A DNA stretch of 26,601 bases, taken from Apostichopus parvimensis (Eukaryota; Echinodermata; Holothuroidea; Aspidochirotida; Stichopodidae). Shown one piece after another: positions 10,703-22,163 of this stretch. The stretch is from the NCBI GenBank assembly GCA_000934455.1, contig KN882700.1:195611-222211 (forward strand), written 5' to 3'. The first letter of the stretch is position 1, and every line of letters begins with the position of its first letter. The notes under the pieces are model-generated. The model was not told the origin of the DNA. It made no database searches and saw only the letters and a list, made by a program, of their open reading frames with translations. Made by a program: the position numbers and the translations under genes.

Positions 10703-10884
10703 GCTCGGGGTCGGGGCTCGGGGGCTCGGGGGCTCGGGGGCTCGGGGGCTCGGGGGCTCGGGGGCTCGGGGGCTCGGGGGCTCGGGGGCTCGGGGGCTCG
10801 GGGGCTCGGGGGCTCGGGGGCTCGGGGGCTCGGGGGCTCGGGGGCTCGGGGGCTCGGGGGCTCGGGGGCTCGGGGGCTCGGGGC
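10703..10884. repeat. 8-bp satellite array (CTCGGGGG)n, 20 perfect copies
   Basis: Twenty identical copies of CTCGGGGG run from 10717 to 10876. Imperfect edges are at 10703-10716 (GCTCGGGGTCGGGG) and 10877-10884 (CTCGGGGC). Because 8 is not a multiple of 3, every frame stays open and encodes an 8-residue repeat (GLGGSGAR on one strand, PSPRAPEP on the other), which creates ORFs of about 100-128 codons on both strands. These are artefacts of the array; I do not call them genes. The plus strand offers a G5 run every 8 bases, an ideal G-quadruplex substrate. Perfect identity argues for recent expansion or homogenisation. Confidence 0.97.
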
Positions 10885-11144
10885 TTGTTTGAATGCTCTA
10901 AACTTTCTGTATTTACAGTTCTTAAACATTACACATGACTCATCCAACCCCAAACCATTGTTGGGCTTACAGGAATGTGGGGTCTCTCCTTTGGGGCTCA
11001 TGTCCAATGCTGTACCGGGTCCCGTTGCTTCTTGCTATACGCCATTGTACTGATCGTATGCGTTATGACTGGTGATTATATCTGACGTAATAATTCGTAG
11101 TCAGTGATCGGTACAACGACCTAGTCCGCATCTCTAAAGCATAA
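10885..11144. other. Unassigned spacer between octamer array and SINE
   Basis: Moderately GC-rich for this window, with no recognised coding or RNA feature. The C-rich and G-rich pair CCCCAAACC and GGTCTCTCCTTTGGGG near 10950-10997 can pair weakly. Confidence 0.4.
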
Positions 11145-11346
11145 TTTAAAGTTGTGTACTCAATTTCTAATGTATGTATGGATTTTAGATCCTCCTGCAA
11201 GCAGGAACTCGCGAAGAAGTCTCATTGGCTTATCAAAGCCGCAAGCTGACCGAAGTCAGTCACTTAGATTCATATTTAACGTCTATGATTACGAATTGTC
11301 AATTGTCAACAACTCTGTAACTGGACGACATACATTAATCTTGGAG

Positions 11347-11357
11347 TGACTCGAACC
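11347..11357 (-). promoter_or_regulatory. Pol III B box of the SINE
   Basis: GGTTCGAGTCA matches the B-box consensus GGTTCGANTCC except at the last base. Confidence 0.8.
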
Positions 11358-11384
11358 GGGGACCTTAGGATTGGAAGGCACCGG

Positions 11385-11401
11385 CGTTAATCACTGAGCT
11401 A
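11385..11401 (-). promoter_or_regulatory. Pol III A box of the SINE
   Basis: TAGCTCAGTGATTAACG fits the tRNA-type A-box consensus TRGCNNAGYNGG with changes in its last positions. Together with the B box it would form an internal type-2 Pol III promoter. Confidence 0.7.
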
Positions 11402-11648
11402 TCACTCCCTAATCACATGAGAGTTTTGGATTTTTTTTCCGTAATTTTATTGCAATACGCACGAGAAGATATATCTTATGCTTGCTTAAGATATCGCCCT
11501 AATTTTTGCTTTAAATAAAATGCAAACAAGGAAAAGATTTTTAAAGTTTTAATAGCCCAATAAAGTTGAATTACAGTGTGTGGTGTCTCTATATGAGCAT
11601 TTTATTTTATGTTTTGAAGTTATTTTGCCACATTCTATGAGCCGGTAT

Positions 11649-11738
11649 ACGTATTGCAGATATTAAGTCTTGTTAACGACGTATTTCAGATATTAAGTCC
11701 CGTTAACTACGTAGTTCCGATATTAAGTCAATACGAAC
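11649..11738. repeat. 30-bp tandem triplicate
   Basis: Three units start at 11649, 11679 and 11709. All have ACGTA followed by GATATTAAGTC, and the first two also end in GTTAAC. They differ by a few bases each. Confidence 0.9.
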
Positions 11739-11984
11739 TAAAACACATGCAAAAAAGGGCAAAAATGATTTGAGATTCTTTCGTGGAGGTTTTTAATGAG
11801 ATATAATATAGAAAAAAATTGTACGTCGTAACAATCAGCAACTTATCCACTACAATCAAACTTGTGATTAACATTCGTTATTGTCAGAAATGGTAAAAAA
11901 AAAATAGTGTGGGGATCGAACAAAATATTCGTGCAAGCTTAGATACTGCTTTAACAATGTACATGAATAGCTTGAGCCAGTTTA
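11739..11984. other. Unassigned spacer
   Basis: AT-rich with A-runs; nothing recognisable. Confidence 0.5.
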
Positions 11985-12119
11985 CGCTGCGTCACTTCCG
12001 GCACGTGGCCTCGTATGTTTCCCTTCCCCGGAACTACACCTAGTGTGAAGTAAGACCTGTTTACTAAAAGAGACATTGTTAAGACATTACAATGGAAGTG
12101 AACTTGTTATATGTTGAAG
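11985..12119 (+). promoter_or_regulatory. Candidate promoter and first-exon start (weak)
   Basis: Within AT-rich DNA, 11988-12010 packs several promoter-type motifs together: CGTCA, the ETS-type site ACTTCCGG (11994-12001) and the E-box CACGTG (12002-12007). Downstream GAACTACAC partly resembles the ACTACA core of ZNF143/GFY sites. An ATG at 12092 opens MEVNLLYVE and reaches a donor-like GAAG|GTAGGA at 12119/12120 after 28 bases. This arrangement is what a TATA-less housekeeping promoter with a short first coding exon can look like. No second exon, transcript or homologous protein can be identified, so it could be coincidence. Confidence 0.2.
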
Positions 12120-13340
12120 GTAGGAAGGAGGTGTGGATTTGTCTCCTAAACAGTTAGCTGAGATATTGATAAGGAAGTTAACACTTATAAAGAGCAGCGG
12201 TCGAGTCTAAATAAACTTGAAGTTTAAAAAGGAAGGAAATAGCTGGTGTTTCTATCAGTTGAGCTCGTCAGTTTTAGGTCGAACAAAAAAAAAACAAAGC
12301 TATGCGTAACATATACATGTTATTGTATAAAACCATTGAAACTTTTGTAAATCTGAACAGGTGAAATTTATCAACCTATATAAAAACCTATATTAAAATT
12401 AAAACAGTATGAAACTAAGGAATTCTTTCTGAAGGAAAAACAAAACGGAAATAATGAAAACAATATTTATTGTAATTAAGTAGGCTAAGGTAATAACAAG
12501 TTTGATAGTTTCTTTCCAAACTTTAAACATTACTCTTCCAGGAGTTTATATGATAACATGGAATAATTTACTTTGTTTACATTGTAAGAAAAACGCCCGA
12601 AGTTTTAGTGAAGGCAGAGGCCACCTCTTCCCTCATTTCAACACCCCCCTACCCCACCTACCACCCACCCCCCCCCACATTCCCACTTATACGTTCCATC
12701 GTGAACTCTTTCCGTCAGTTTCTCATCTGGGCATTGTCCGCTAAGAGGGAGAAGCGCTAGGTCACATGGTCCCTTTTAACCCATTGTTGATTCTCGACGC
12801 CAGGACAATAATTTGGACATAGTCGCCTTGAAAAAGCATTTAACGTTAAGTTTTAACATGCAACAAGCCATGCAATATGCACACACATATACTTTAACAG
12901 CATAATTCTCTGTAACTTGAAAGTCATCTGTGTAGCTTCAACCGCTTGTTTACTATTAATTTTCTGAGTGTAATAACCGTTTATATTCAACATACAGAAA
13001 GAAAAGTGTCTCACAATTTTCTTGCAATATTTTACAGTTTCATTGAAGCATTTAAAAAATTTCTATTTACCAACATTTAAATTTGACGTCTATTTTTACC
13101 ATTCCCTGACTCAAATTGTATTCTTCGTATAAAGTAACATATTTTGTGTTGAGATACCGTCCTCGATCCTAGACTGTTTGAGATGAATGCCAACCGACTG
13201 AGGTTTGTTCAACGCAAAGTACAGCTTTACATGAATAGGAAGCACGGGAGGGTTACGGAAGGAGCCAAGTCCTCACCGCACCCTCCCCACCCTCCCAATC
13301 TTCCCCACCCTCCCGACCCCTCTTCTGAATTTTTTCGACG
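12120..13340. other. AT-rich stretch with C-rich tracts
   Basis: No supported gene. C-rich blocks lie at about 12642-12690, including C9 at 12668-12676, and at 13281-13318, where CCCCACCCTCCC occurs twice with an 18-bp period (13285 and 13303). Confidence 0.5.
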
Positions 13341-13526
13341 ATGAAAAACTTGAAACATCATATTTTTTGTCATAAACGATACACAGTAGATATATTTCAA
13401 ATACGTCTCGTTCGCGGGCGTACTTTACTTTTCATTGCGGTCCTCTTATGCATTGCTACTTTTGTAACAGTTTTGGTATCTAGGGTGATATTTGTTTCCA
13501 CCTTTTGGTTTATCAATATTAAATAA
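13341..13526 (+). CDS. Candidate small ORF with one hydrophobic segment; may be an exon or chance
   Basis: The 61-codon frame starts ATG with an A at -3. A basic N-terminus (MKNLKHHIFCHKRY) is followed by IRLVRGRT, and then roughly residues 29-57 are strongly hydrophobic (LLFIAVLLCIATFVTVLVS and on), followed by NIK and a stop. The layout of basic cytoplasmic tail plus signal anchor resembles the N-terminus of type II Golgi membrane enzymes. A weak donor-like GGTATCT lies within the hydrophobic part near 13472. I recognise no family, see no lumenal domain and no second exon. AT-rich DNA readily gives hydrophobic random ORFs, so this may not be a gene. Confidence 0.15.
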   Translation: MKNLKHHIFCHKRYTVDIFQIRLVRGRTLLFIAVLLCIATFVTVLVSRVIFVSTFWFINIK

Positions 13527-15967
13527 AGGCCAATTTGTCTGAATAATATTTAGTCTGTTACATTATTTTTAATAAGTCATGTACATTCCTCTCGAATTTA
13601 CAGTTGTAAAACAATGAAAGGTAAGTTAATGAAAATATTAACGAGTTTCTTTCAAAAACTGACGATATATTAACAATAATGGAAAATAAGGCCATGTAAG
13701 ACAAACCTTCTGAACTAATATAAGAATAAATTCAAAACTTACCACTCAAGTTTTTTCCTTCAATATTTTTCTTTTTGGGGGTGGGGGCGCTCTAGTTGAC
13801 CCTTGCAGCTCCCTAGGACTTTGCGATGTGAACCCCCCCCCCCCACACCTCCTCGTCACGTCTAGTTACCGTTCTTTCACATGATCGACCCGAAGACTTG
13901 TATACTTTTTAGTTTACTTGGATAAATTGTTGGATGATATTCGATCCTAAAATCTATTTACAATATATAGTTTTACAATTATAACAACAACACAGAAATC
14001 AAATTTCACAACAACAAAAATGTCTGGGCAATGAAGCTTTGAATCCTTAATTATTTGTTTATTAACCTTCATTTGATGAAATGTATTTATTTATTAAATT
14101 GTAGTCATTTACTATCTTATTTTCATTCATAGAATTACTGTATGTTGCTGTTTTTACCAACAAATATGAAAGTGTTTAGAAATTATATAATATATTTGAA
14201 ATGACTACATGTGACAACAACTGTTTTTCTTTTACTCTCTGCAATATCAATTTTCAAAAACAAAACACAAAGGGAAACTAAACTTTTCCACTAATTGACA
14301 GAGTTATGACATCGCAAATAGCACAAAACGACAGTCACACAAATATGGAACGGGACCTTTTAGATAAACCCGGTTAAACACCACCATCTACTCCCTGCCC
14401 CCCCCCCCTGACCTTTTTTATTTCTCTATAAAAGTGTTGCACAGGCACACAACAATAATATGAATTATATTTCCCTTTCCACAGTGTTCTTATAGATGTA
14501 GTCAATACCAAGGCGGTAGAGTATATACATTTCTTTTCTCGATATCATGTTTTTCTTCGTTCTCAATGAACTTGGCAAGGTAAAAAATAATGTGCTCTGT
14601 ATAAGTAATTAGTCTCAAGACCAACAAACAATAACACCTGTAAAAGGAATCTACCTTGAGATAATGATACAATTGATCTATCGATGGTTGTATGATACGG
14701 CTGGTTGACCACATCCCTTTGTTTCGGGTACCGTCATTGATATACTAATTAGAGCGGCAACTCAAAGACTAGGTAATTGTCGATAACGATTTGCACTTCT
14801 TGCTATGCGAATTGACTTGTGGTTTTCAACAAGGGAATATATATATGTATGTCTATATACATATCAAGAATGTTAACCTCAATAAGGTCACGGTCCTATC
14901 GAACAGGTAGATATGTATGGTAAGGTGGGAAGGAAATACCTTGTTTTGTATCTAATCATATGAACTGTAATAAAAACAAGTTTAACGACCAGGTACACAG
15001 TCAAAGTTGATTTAATCCCCTCAACCAGTTTTTGGTTGTGCCACTTGAATATGGGGCAGAAAGTTTGTTATATTAGTACCAAAGAGAAACGAAAAATAAT
15101 AATAATAAGAACGGGCGCCGGGAAGGATATGCACGTATAAATCACCCGATATTGTTTTCTTTCATTTTTCTTGTTTTATCGTCTTTTGGTGTGTTTGTAG
15201 ACAAAAGTAAAATATAGTTGTTGGGACTTTTTTTTGTTTTTAGTCATTGTGAATGATTCTTTTTTAGCTGGAAAGGAAAATATTGGACAGACTTAGAGTT
15301 CTTCAACATTAGGTTGTTACCATTACTCTTGTTTCCTGCTTAAAAGTGCATCGAATTTAGTCGACAAATTGAGACAGTTAAAAAAGGGGGGAAAGCAACA
15401 CGAAATGCTGTTTACTGCACAGGGACGAATTGATATAAGGTTATTAGTGCTACCATTGTTGAGCGTTATTGAACTTTTGTGGCAAGTTTTGTCTAGCTCT
15501 GTTGTTATAGGTAGCAGCTATTTTATTTAACTTTTATTGAAACATATATCATACTTCGGGCAAAGACGACGTACTTTGTTCTTTAGGACCAAGTCTTATA
15601 TTGGGCCTCGTGTAACCAAAAGAGGATAGGGTGAAGGGCTATACTGAAACTCGTGATTTCCTTTCGATTAGTAACGTAACGTTATACCGTATAGCTAGTT
15701 TTCGTAAGTCTGTGTATATATGGAGCTCCAACCCCCTCCCCCCCCCCCACACACGACAATCTCTCCCTCCCCCTTCTGCCATTAGGCAACTAACACTGAA
15801 ATATGTATGACAAGGTATACAAACGCTGAGAGATGAAATAAATCTGTCCCAAGGGCCTTATACAAACCAAACCATTAAATGATCAGAAAGCCTTTGCTGT
15901 AGTCCAGTATATAGGAATAGGCCTATATAAAGTAAACAGTTAACCATAAGGTATGAATATATAGTTA
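13527..15967. other. AT-rich stretch without a supported gene
   Basis: It contains C-runs at 13833-13844 (C12), 14398-14408 (C11) and 15738-15748 (C11), and TAGGCCTA at 15918-15925. The 70-codon minus-strand frame at 14502-14714 has no recognisable domain. Nothing else stands out up to the sequence gap. Confidence 0.5.
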
Positions 15968-16347
15968 NNNNNNNNNNNNNNNNNNNNNNNNNNNNNNNNN
16001 NNNNNNNNNNNNNNNNNNNNNNNNNNNNNNNNNNNNNNNNNNNNNNNNNNNNNNNNNNNNNNNNNNNNNNNNNNNNNNNNNNNNNNNNNNNNNNNNNNNN
16101 NNNNNNNNNNNNNNNNNNNNNNNNNNNNNNNNNNNNNNNNNNNNNNNNNNNNNNNNNNNNNNNNNNNNNNNNNNNNNNNNNNNNNNNNNNNNNNNNNNNN
16201 NNNNNNNNNNNNNNNNNNNNNNNNNNNNNNNNNNNNNNNNNNNNNNNNNNNNNNNNNNNNNNNNNNNNNNNNNNNNNNNNNNNNNNNNNNNNNNNNNNNN
16301 NNNNNNNNNNNNNNNNNNNNNNNNNNNNNNNNNNNNNNNNNNNNNNN
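15968..16347. other. Assembly gap (380 Ns)
   Basis: A run of undetermined bases. The right edge starts GGTTTTTTTTGGTTTTTTGG and a C11 run lies about 220 bp to the left; low-complexity sequence may have stopped the assembly. Gap size may be an estimate. Confidence 1.
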
Positions 16348-17924
16348 GGTTTTTTTTGGTTTTTTGGCGGAATACCGTTACTTCCTAGATGCGTATCTAC
16401 CTCCGATCCTCATACAAGATTGTTTTCTTAAACAATGCATTTGAAGTTACGTCGTTATACTATACGGTTGCAGTATATCTATATGGCCATATCTACTGAA
16501 CAAAGCTAGTATTTATGATTCAATGCTAGTAAATGTGTAGCCTTCCACTCAAAATGTTAAATCATTGAACGATGCATGGCAGCAATTTAATGTCGCTCCG
16601 ATAAACGACTGGTGAACAATCTTTACCATTACTATTCATAACAAAACCATTTGAATTATTACAATAACTTGCATTAATTGAGTTTCAATTGATTAGATTT
16701 CAATTTTCAACGACTTAAGGTTTAGTCTCACAGTGTTTTTTTCTTTTCTTCACGTGATTCGAAGACTTGATTAACTAACACAATTAATTGAAGTCCCTGA
16801 AGATAATTTTGTTATATTTTATTAGTTTATCGCATATAATTTAAAAATTAAATTAAAAATGTAATAAAAACAATATTGAACTATTTCTGAGTCTCTTTCG
16901 AAGAATTGATATAATTTAATTTTTGTTATAAGAATTTGGCATTTATAGATCCTATTCATAGTAAGTCTGGTTTAGTTTTTATATTAATTTTTATTCTTGC
17001 TCTCGTAATGGACTACTTTGTCATAACATGGTAAATAGAAACAAAATATTTGAAAGATATACTTTAATCACGCGCAGTACACTTTTAAAATATTCAATAT
17101 CAGTCAATAAATTCATTTTAACAACATTTATGGAATAAAAGGGACGTTTATTATTCAGTAAGGGCTACTTTTCAACACTCCCTTCACCCCCTTCCCCCCC
17201 CCCCCTGCCAACATCTCACACTTAGGTTTCCATATCCATTCACCCATGGGCAACATGTATAACTCCGTTATTAACGATTATTAAAAAGACCCAGTTTACT
17301 TTAAAAAATATAAGATCGGGTGTTTCCCCATCGTATAAATTTTGTTCTATTGTATCTAGGCCTATATAAAAACAACCAAACTGACAAAATGAAACACAAC
17401 TGATTATTCATATTAATTTTGTTACAATTCGTACATTTTTTAAACTAAATATTCTCTGCTTCGATTTTTTAATTCCTCCATGTCGAGAAGAAATAAATCA
17501 CCGGTTTTGCTAAAATAGAAGTTTGATTTTGGAATGATGGTACATGGTACATGGTACTTACGAACGGTTTTGATATGCCGAATTGAAATTGCACACATAT
17601 ATGGACACTTAATTCTGAGTAACGAATGATATTACCTACTCATATAATATTTCATTCAATAACTTTGTTTTGAATGTGGTATGTGCAAATTAGATCTTAC
17701 ATCATTTTGTTTATTGTACCTTGCGAAGATCACATTTTATTGAGAAGGAAAGGGTATTGTTTACGATTTCGTGAGAGAGATACTGACAATTTTATTTAAA
17801 TTTATATAACCTGTGTTCAGTATAGTTTAATATCAGTAAAATCATAATAAATGCGATCAGTGATCACGTTAAACGCATGTATATATACTCCCGTACGAAC
17901 TGAATCCATGAAGTCAAGAACCAG
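16348..17924. other. Very AT-rich stretch without a supported gene
   Basis: No gene is seen. It holds a C12 run at 17194-17205, TAGGCCTA at 17357-17364 and a 7-bp triplicate GGTACAT at 17539-17557. Confidence 0.5.
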
Positions 17925-18196
17925 AACACTTGGTTTAACATAACAATTGACAACACTTGTTTTCAGCCACTACAGTAATGTTTTTGTTTAAACTATACAC
18001 TTTCGGTAACACATGCTGGAGGGGTATTAGACATTTCGGTAACACTTGGGCTGGTGTTAGACATTTCAGTAACACTTAATTTAACGTAACACTTGACAAC
18101 ACTTGTTTTCAGCCACTACTGTAATGTTTTGTCTAAACTATACACTTTCGGTAAAACTTGGGATGGTGTTAGATATTCCAGTAACACTAGGTTTAA
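17925..18196. repeat. 146-bp direct duplication with internal ~30-bp sub-repeats
   Basis: The block GACAACACTTGTTTTCAGCC begins at 17949 and again at 18095, 146 bp apart, followed in both copies by ACTAC-GTAATGTTTT and AAACTATACACTTTCGGTAA. Between and after these blocks, a shorter unit of the form TTTCGGTAACACTTGGGCTG plus GTGTTAGACA repeats several times (about 18000-18070 and 18149-18190). The structure is a nested, two-level tandem repeat. Confidence 0.9.
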
Positions 18197-21100
18197 ACCA
18201 TAGCAAGCTAGCTTAATAACCCTTTAGGCTTAACCATCTTAGTAGTTGAACCCTTAATTAGTAAAATTAACCTTACCGATATCACAGAATTATGGCATAA
18301 TTTGATCCGTAATTTTAAGACAAACTTTATATTGACAGAACATATCATATATGGAAAACGTTAAATAGATATGGCTATAAATACGATCTAAATGTCTTGT
18401 TAAAAAAAAATTTCAAACGGAATACATTCTGTTACAATGTGGAACTTGATGGATTAAATTGATGTTCCTGAACAGCCAATAATCCAGTTTGTATTATGTA
18501 CTAGAAACGACATTAACTTACCCTGCTTCATATATACGGTTACATATCTACACTTATATATATTCCACTTCCACTGCAGTATGAAAATCCTTCAACGGGG
18601 CTGTGGTTAATAGTATACCCGAAAGAAATGTTTTTGAATACTCTACACACCTGTTTTATTCGTTATACACAAATGAAGGATTTTTCTCAAGTATAATGGT
18701 ATTTAAGTGTAAGAATTAAGGAATATATTGACTGTTATCTATAGTATATAGTTGTCAAAAGCCTCAATACGTTAAATCATAAAGCACTACCACAATTACC
18801 CTATTTAACTGCCTAATACGGGACCTATGCAAACATATACGGTTATTTTGGAGTAATAAGCACTCGTAAGTATCCATCAGTCGATGACTTAACATCATTT
18901 CAGTCATTTCCGAGACAATTTAAGCAGTTAAATCTCCTTTTTGTTCGAAAGATCGTTTACCCTGTTGTAAGTAAATATTCAAACAAAATCTGGTTTTTTA
19001 TGTCTTTCTGCTGGCTAGGCATATTTTAGGAAGTTGCTATCTGACTTGCAATGGTATGTTTTGCGATTTTATGAAATCTGTCTTCGATCGTGTCTTTGTT
19101 GCACTATATAGGCCTATATGTATATCTTCATGTGTACTTCTGTAACTAGTGTTGTGAAATTATTGTAGAGAGAGGGAGGGAGAGAACTGCTTATCTACTG
19201 CAAAATGCGGGAAAATATATGAATTTTGTTATAGATATCTAAGCGTAATTATATCATAAATAAAATTCACAATGAAAGAAATTATATTCACGGCCTTAAT
19301 CATTTTCCGTTCTCTCGACTTGTTTGTCTTCTGTGGCAGCTCAACGCAATACGTATATTGTTATTGCTTGACACATCATTATCCACTAGAAAGGTATAAT
19401 ATATTAGAGGAACATCATAGTTATTAAATATTTAAAAAATAAATACTAAATAAAAAAATTCAAAATGTGTGTCGTCACTTTTAATTTTTGTTATTAATTG
19501 TTTTTCTATTTTTTTTAAAGGAGTTTTGTAGGCCTTGATTGTAATAAATGATTGCTATTTATAATATGGTAGCTTACTTTGAATTATGGGAAATATATAC
19601 AAAAGCTTTGAATGCAAGCATTGTTACTAAATATCTCAGTGTTGTTTTTTTGTTTTTCATTGTTTTTTTTTTGGTTTTGTTTTTAATAAATGATCTTCAA
19701 TAAATAGATGAAGAAGGGTTGCGTTTATATACACTTCAACAACATATAACACAACACCAACGGCTAAAGATACCCAACGCTGTTTCATTATATTAAAACA
19801 ACAATAATAAAAATAATAATAATTCCTTGCAAACAATGATGCTGTTTATAGTTGCTGAATGTTAAAGAACATATTTTTTTTAATTTATTCATAAATTTAT
19901 GTTGTTGTTTTTTTTTTTTTTTGGGGGGGGGGGGCAGTTTTGGGTTGCCTTCAATTTACTTAATGAATGTGTAGTAAAATAGGGTAGTTCAATAATTTTT
20001 AATGAATTGTGACTCGGAAATTGTAAAACAATTCCAACATTATTTATGGTCAATTTAGGCCAGAGTAAAATATCATTGATACCAATCAATTGTGAAATAA
20101 TCCTGTTCCAAACTTCACAATTGAATTTGTAGATACATTCGGGTTGTCAAACTGTTTTGTCTGTGTGTGGACTTTGACACACATAAAGTGAGTTATAGGT
20201 TTTCCTTATAAAGAACTGAACAAAACGCAATATATAAATGTTTCCAACTTTTAATCAGGATGGAGGATTTTATTCAAATAATTCCAATAACGGGACATTT
20301 TCACTATAATTTTTAAACGTTAAAATCATGGTATAACATTCGTAGCATTTCAATTTCACTTTGTTTTTGAGAAATGTTTTCTCTTTTCTGTCTATGATTC
20401 TAAGAAATAAGCCGTTCGGTTATTTCCGGTGACCTCACAAAGACTATTTCGAAACATACTGTAATGCCTCGTCTGAACAATGTGGTTGTTTTTCATGTTG
20501 CATGCATTGTACGCCTATTCAGAAGTTAAGTGTGTTAATCATGGCTCTTCGTAATACATAGATAAACGAACATGTCAAACATTGTGAGGAGACTGAAATA
20601 ATACATTGGAAACCTTGATTGTTTTTCACGTCATCTGGCTTAGACAACTTTAACATACTATTACAGTTCGCAATGAAGTTGGTTTGAACCTGGTTCTCAA
20701 CTCCCTGCACACCTCCCCATTACCCCTCCTCCTCTTCCCCTCCCCTGCCCCTCCCCTGCCCCTCCCCATCGTACTGCCAACTACGACCTTAGTTAACATT
20801 TCCACTAGTAGACCAACTCGTAAACTTCGTTCTTTACTGCTTTTACATAAATCGTTGACTTATAAGTGAGAATATTGTTCACGTAATTCAATGACTCTGG
20901 AAATGTTTTGCACTTTCACCCCCCCCATGCCCCACCCTCCCACCTTGCTTGTTGCATTCCCCCCATCCCCACCCCAACCCCCATCCCACCCAGTCCCATT
21001 TCCTAGTTATACCACGGAGAGTTCTTGGACAGGGGGACTGTTAATGTTTAACTCAACCAATATGGTGTCTAAGAGGAGTCATTCATCATAAGGATATCTT

Positions 21101-22163
21101 ATTCCAGAATAAAAGCTACGTGTTAAGTATCCGAGCAATCATATAGAGATATTCCCTGTAGTACATTTCCTGTTATGGTCATTACAGCGTACATAGATAA
21201 TACAAAGGGGGAAACAGTAAGCGCCAATGTGATATATCGTAAATTTACTTCTCAGATGGAAATACTATATTACCCAAGGTTGGATTCATAAATGCATTTA
21301 TCCAATTTGAAAACAGATTATGCTATATGTATGTATTTGATATATACAAGATTATGTTATTAATATTAACTTTCGTGCCTGTTTTAATTGAGGTTAGAAC
21401 AGTTTGTTAACAGTAGTGTCAAAGCGATTAGCCGTACTCCTACACTTTTCACAGAATGGAAAATCATGAGCGACTTAATTATTTGTTTCGTCCTTCAACT
21501 TTTTCGACAGACGGACTTTTTCCCATAATAGTATTAAACATATTAAAAACCAAAGTTTGACATTTCAGATTTTCAAATATGATTCCGATACAATTTTTGT
21601 GTATGCTGTTCTATGCGAAAATTAGTACTAGTCAAGTGTTATTACAATTCAAGTGGTAAAAAAACAAATGTTTGGACAATTCGCAGTTTGGCCGGCTGTC
21701 TACATGCGACTAAATGTTTTAAAAATCTTGAAAAATAGGTGTCTGGGTGACGAGATATATATATTTATGTTACTTTGAGTAATGTTCGGTTGGTTTCGAA
21801 AAATTATAAACCCAAACTCAAGAAAATCTTTATTGAAGAACATCATAAAGGTAACAGAGGACGCTCTTGCAAAATTGGGTTTCTGTTATTCCCATGTTCG
21901 TAAATTCATTGTTGAACAAGTGGCGTTAAAGTTAATGAATGTCGATGTAAGTTGAAAAAAGCAAACTCATCAATATCTTAACGTAGTCCCCCCAAAATAT
22001 TCTTTTGTTTTTTTAAAACCAACTGTATTTGGTTCATCAAATTAATATTTGAAGTTCTTACGCTCTTACGAACTAAAGTTAATGAACAATATTGATAGAG
22101 ATATTGTAACCAACCTCCGCCATGTTTTAACTTAAATACAACACTGATTACATGTAACACAAC
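18197..22163. other. AT-rich stretch without a supported gene
   Basis: No exon or RNA gene can be supported. Present are TAGGCCTA at 19109-19116, a T15 run followed directly by G12 at 19908-19934, a C/T-rich block at about 20700-20768 with the decamer CTCCCCTGCC repeated, and a second C-rich block at about 20919-21000. Short Pro/Leu-rich open frames over the C-rich blocks come from base composition. Confidence 0.5.
20700..20768. repeat. Polypyrimidine tract with decamer repeat, G-quadruplex potential on minus strand
   Basis: CTCCCCTGCC repeats about 2.6 times at 20740-20768 in a longer C/T-only context. The minus strand carries six G4 runs at close spacing, enough to form stable G-quadruplexes. 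Confidence 0.8.

Larger units (their letters stand above)
11145..11410 (-). mobile_element. tRNA-derived SINE
   Basis: Read on the minus strand, the element starts at 11410 with AGGGAGTGATAGCTCAGTG and contains an RNA polymerase III A box (TAGCTCAGTGATTAACG, 11401-11385) and a B box (GGTTCGAGTCA, 11357-11347) about 28 bp apart. GGAGTGA at the start can pair with TCACTCC just after the B box, as in an acceptor stem, but the T-arm is not restored, so this is a tRNA-derived promoter head and not a tRNA gene. The body (about 11345 down to 11145) is tRNA-unrelated. It contains short inverted pairs, TGACTTCGGTCA and CCTGCTTGCAGG, and a CATACATACAT stretch near its end. The tail boundary and target-site duplication are not visible, so the lower coordinate is approximate. 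No proteins are encoded; mobilisation would need a partner LINE. Confidence 0.8.

Noticed and set aside
10621..11053. Gly/Arg-rich and Pro-rich ORFs over the octamer array
   Set aside because: They are open only because an 8-bp repeat lacking stops reads through in all frames on both strands.
11343..11410. Functional tRNA gene
   Set aside because: A and B boxes are present, but the T-stem cannot pair and the anticodon arm is ambiguous; a tRNA-unrelated body follows, so a SINE head fits better.
20684..21091. Pro/Leu-rich open frames
   Set aside because: They translate C-rich low-complexity tracts, and composition explains them.
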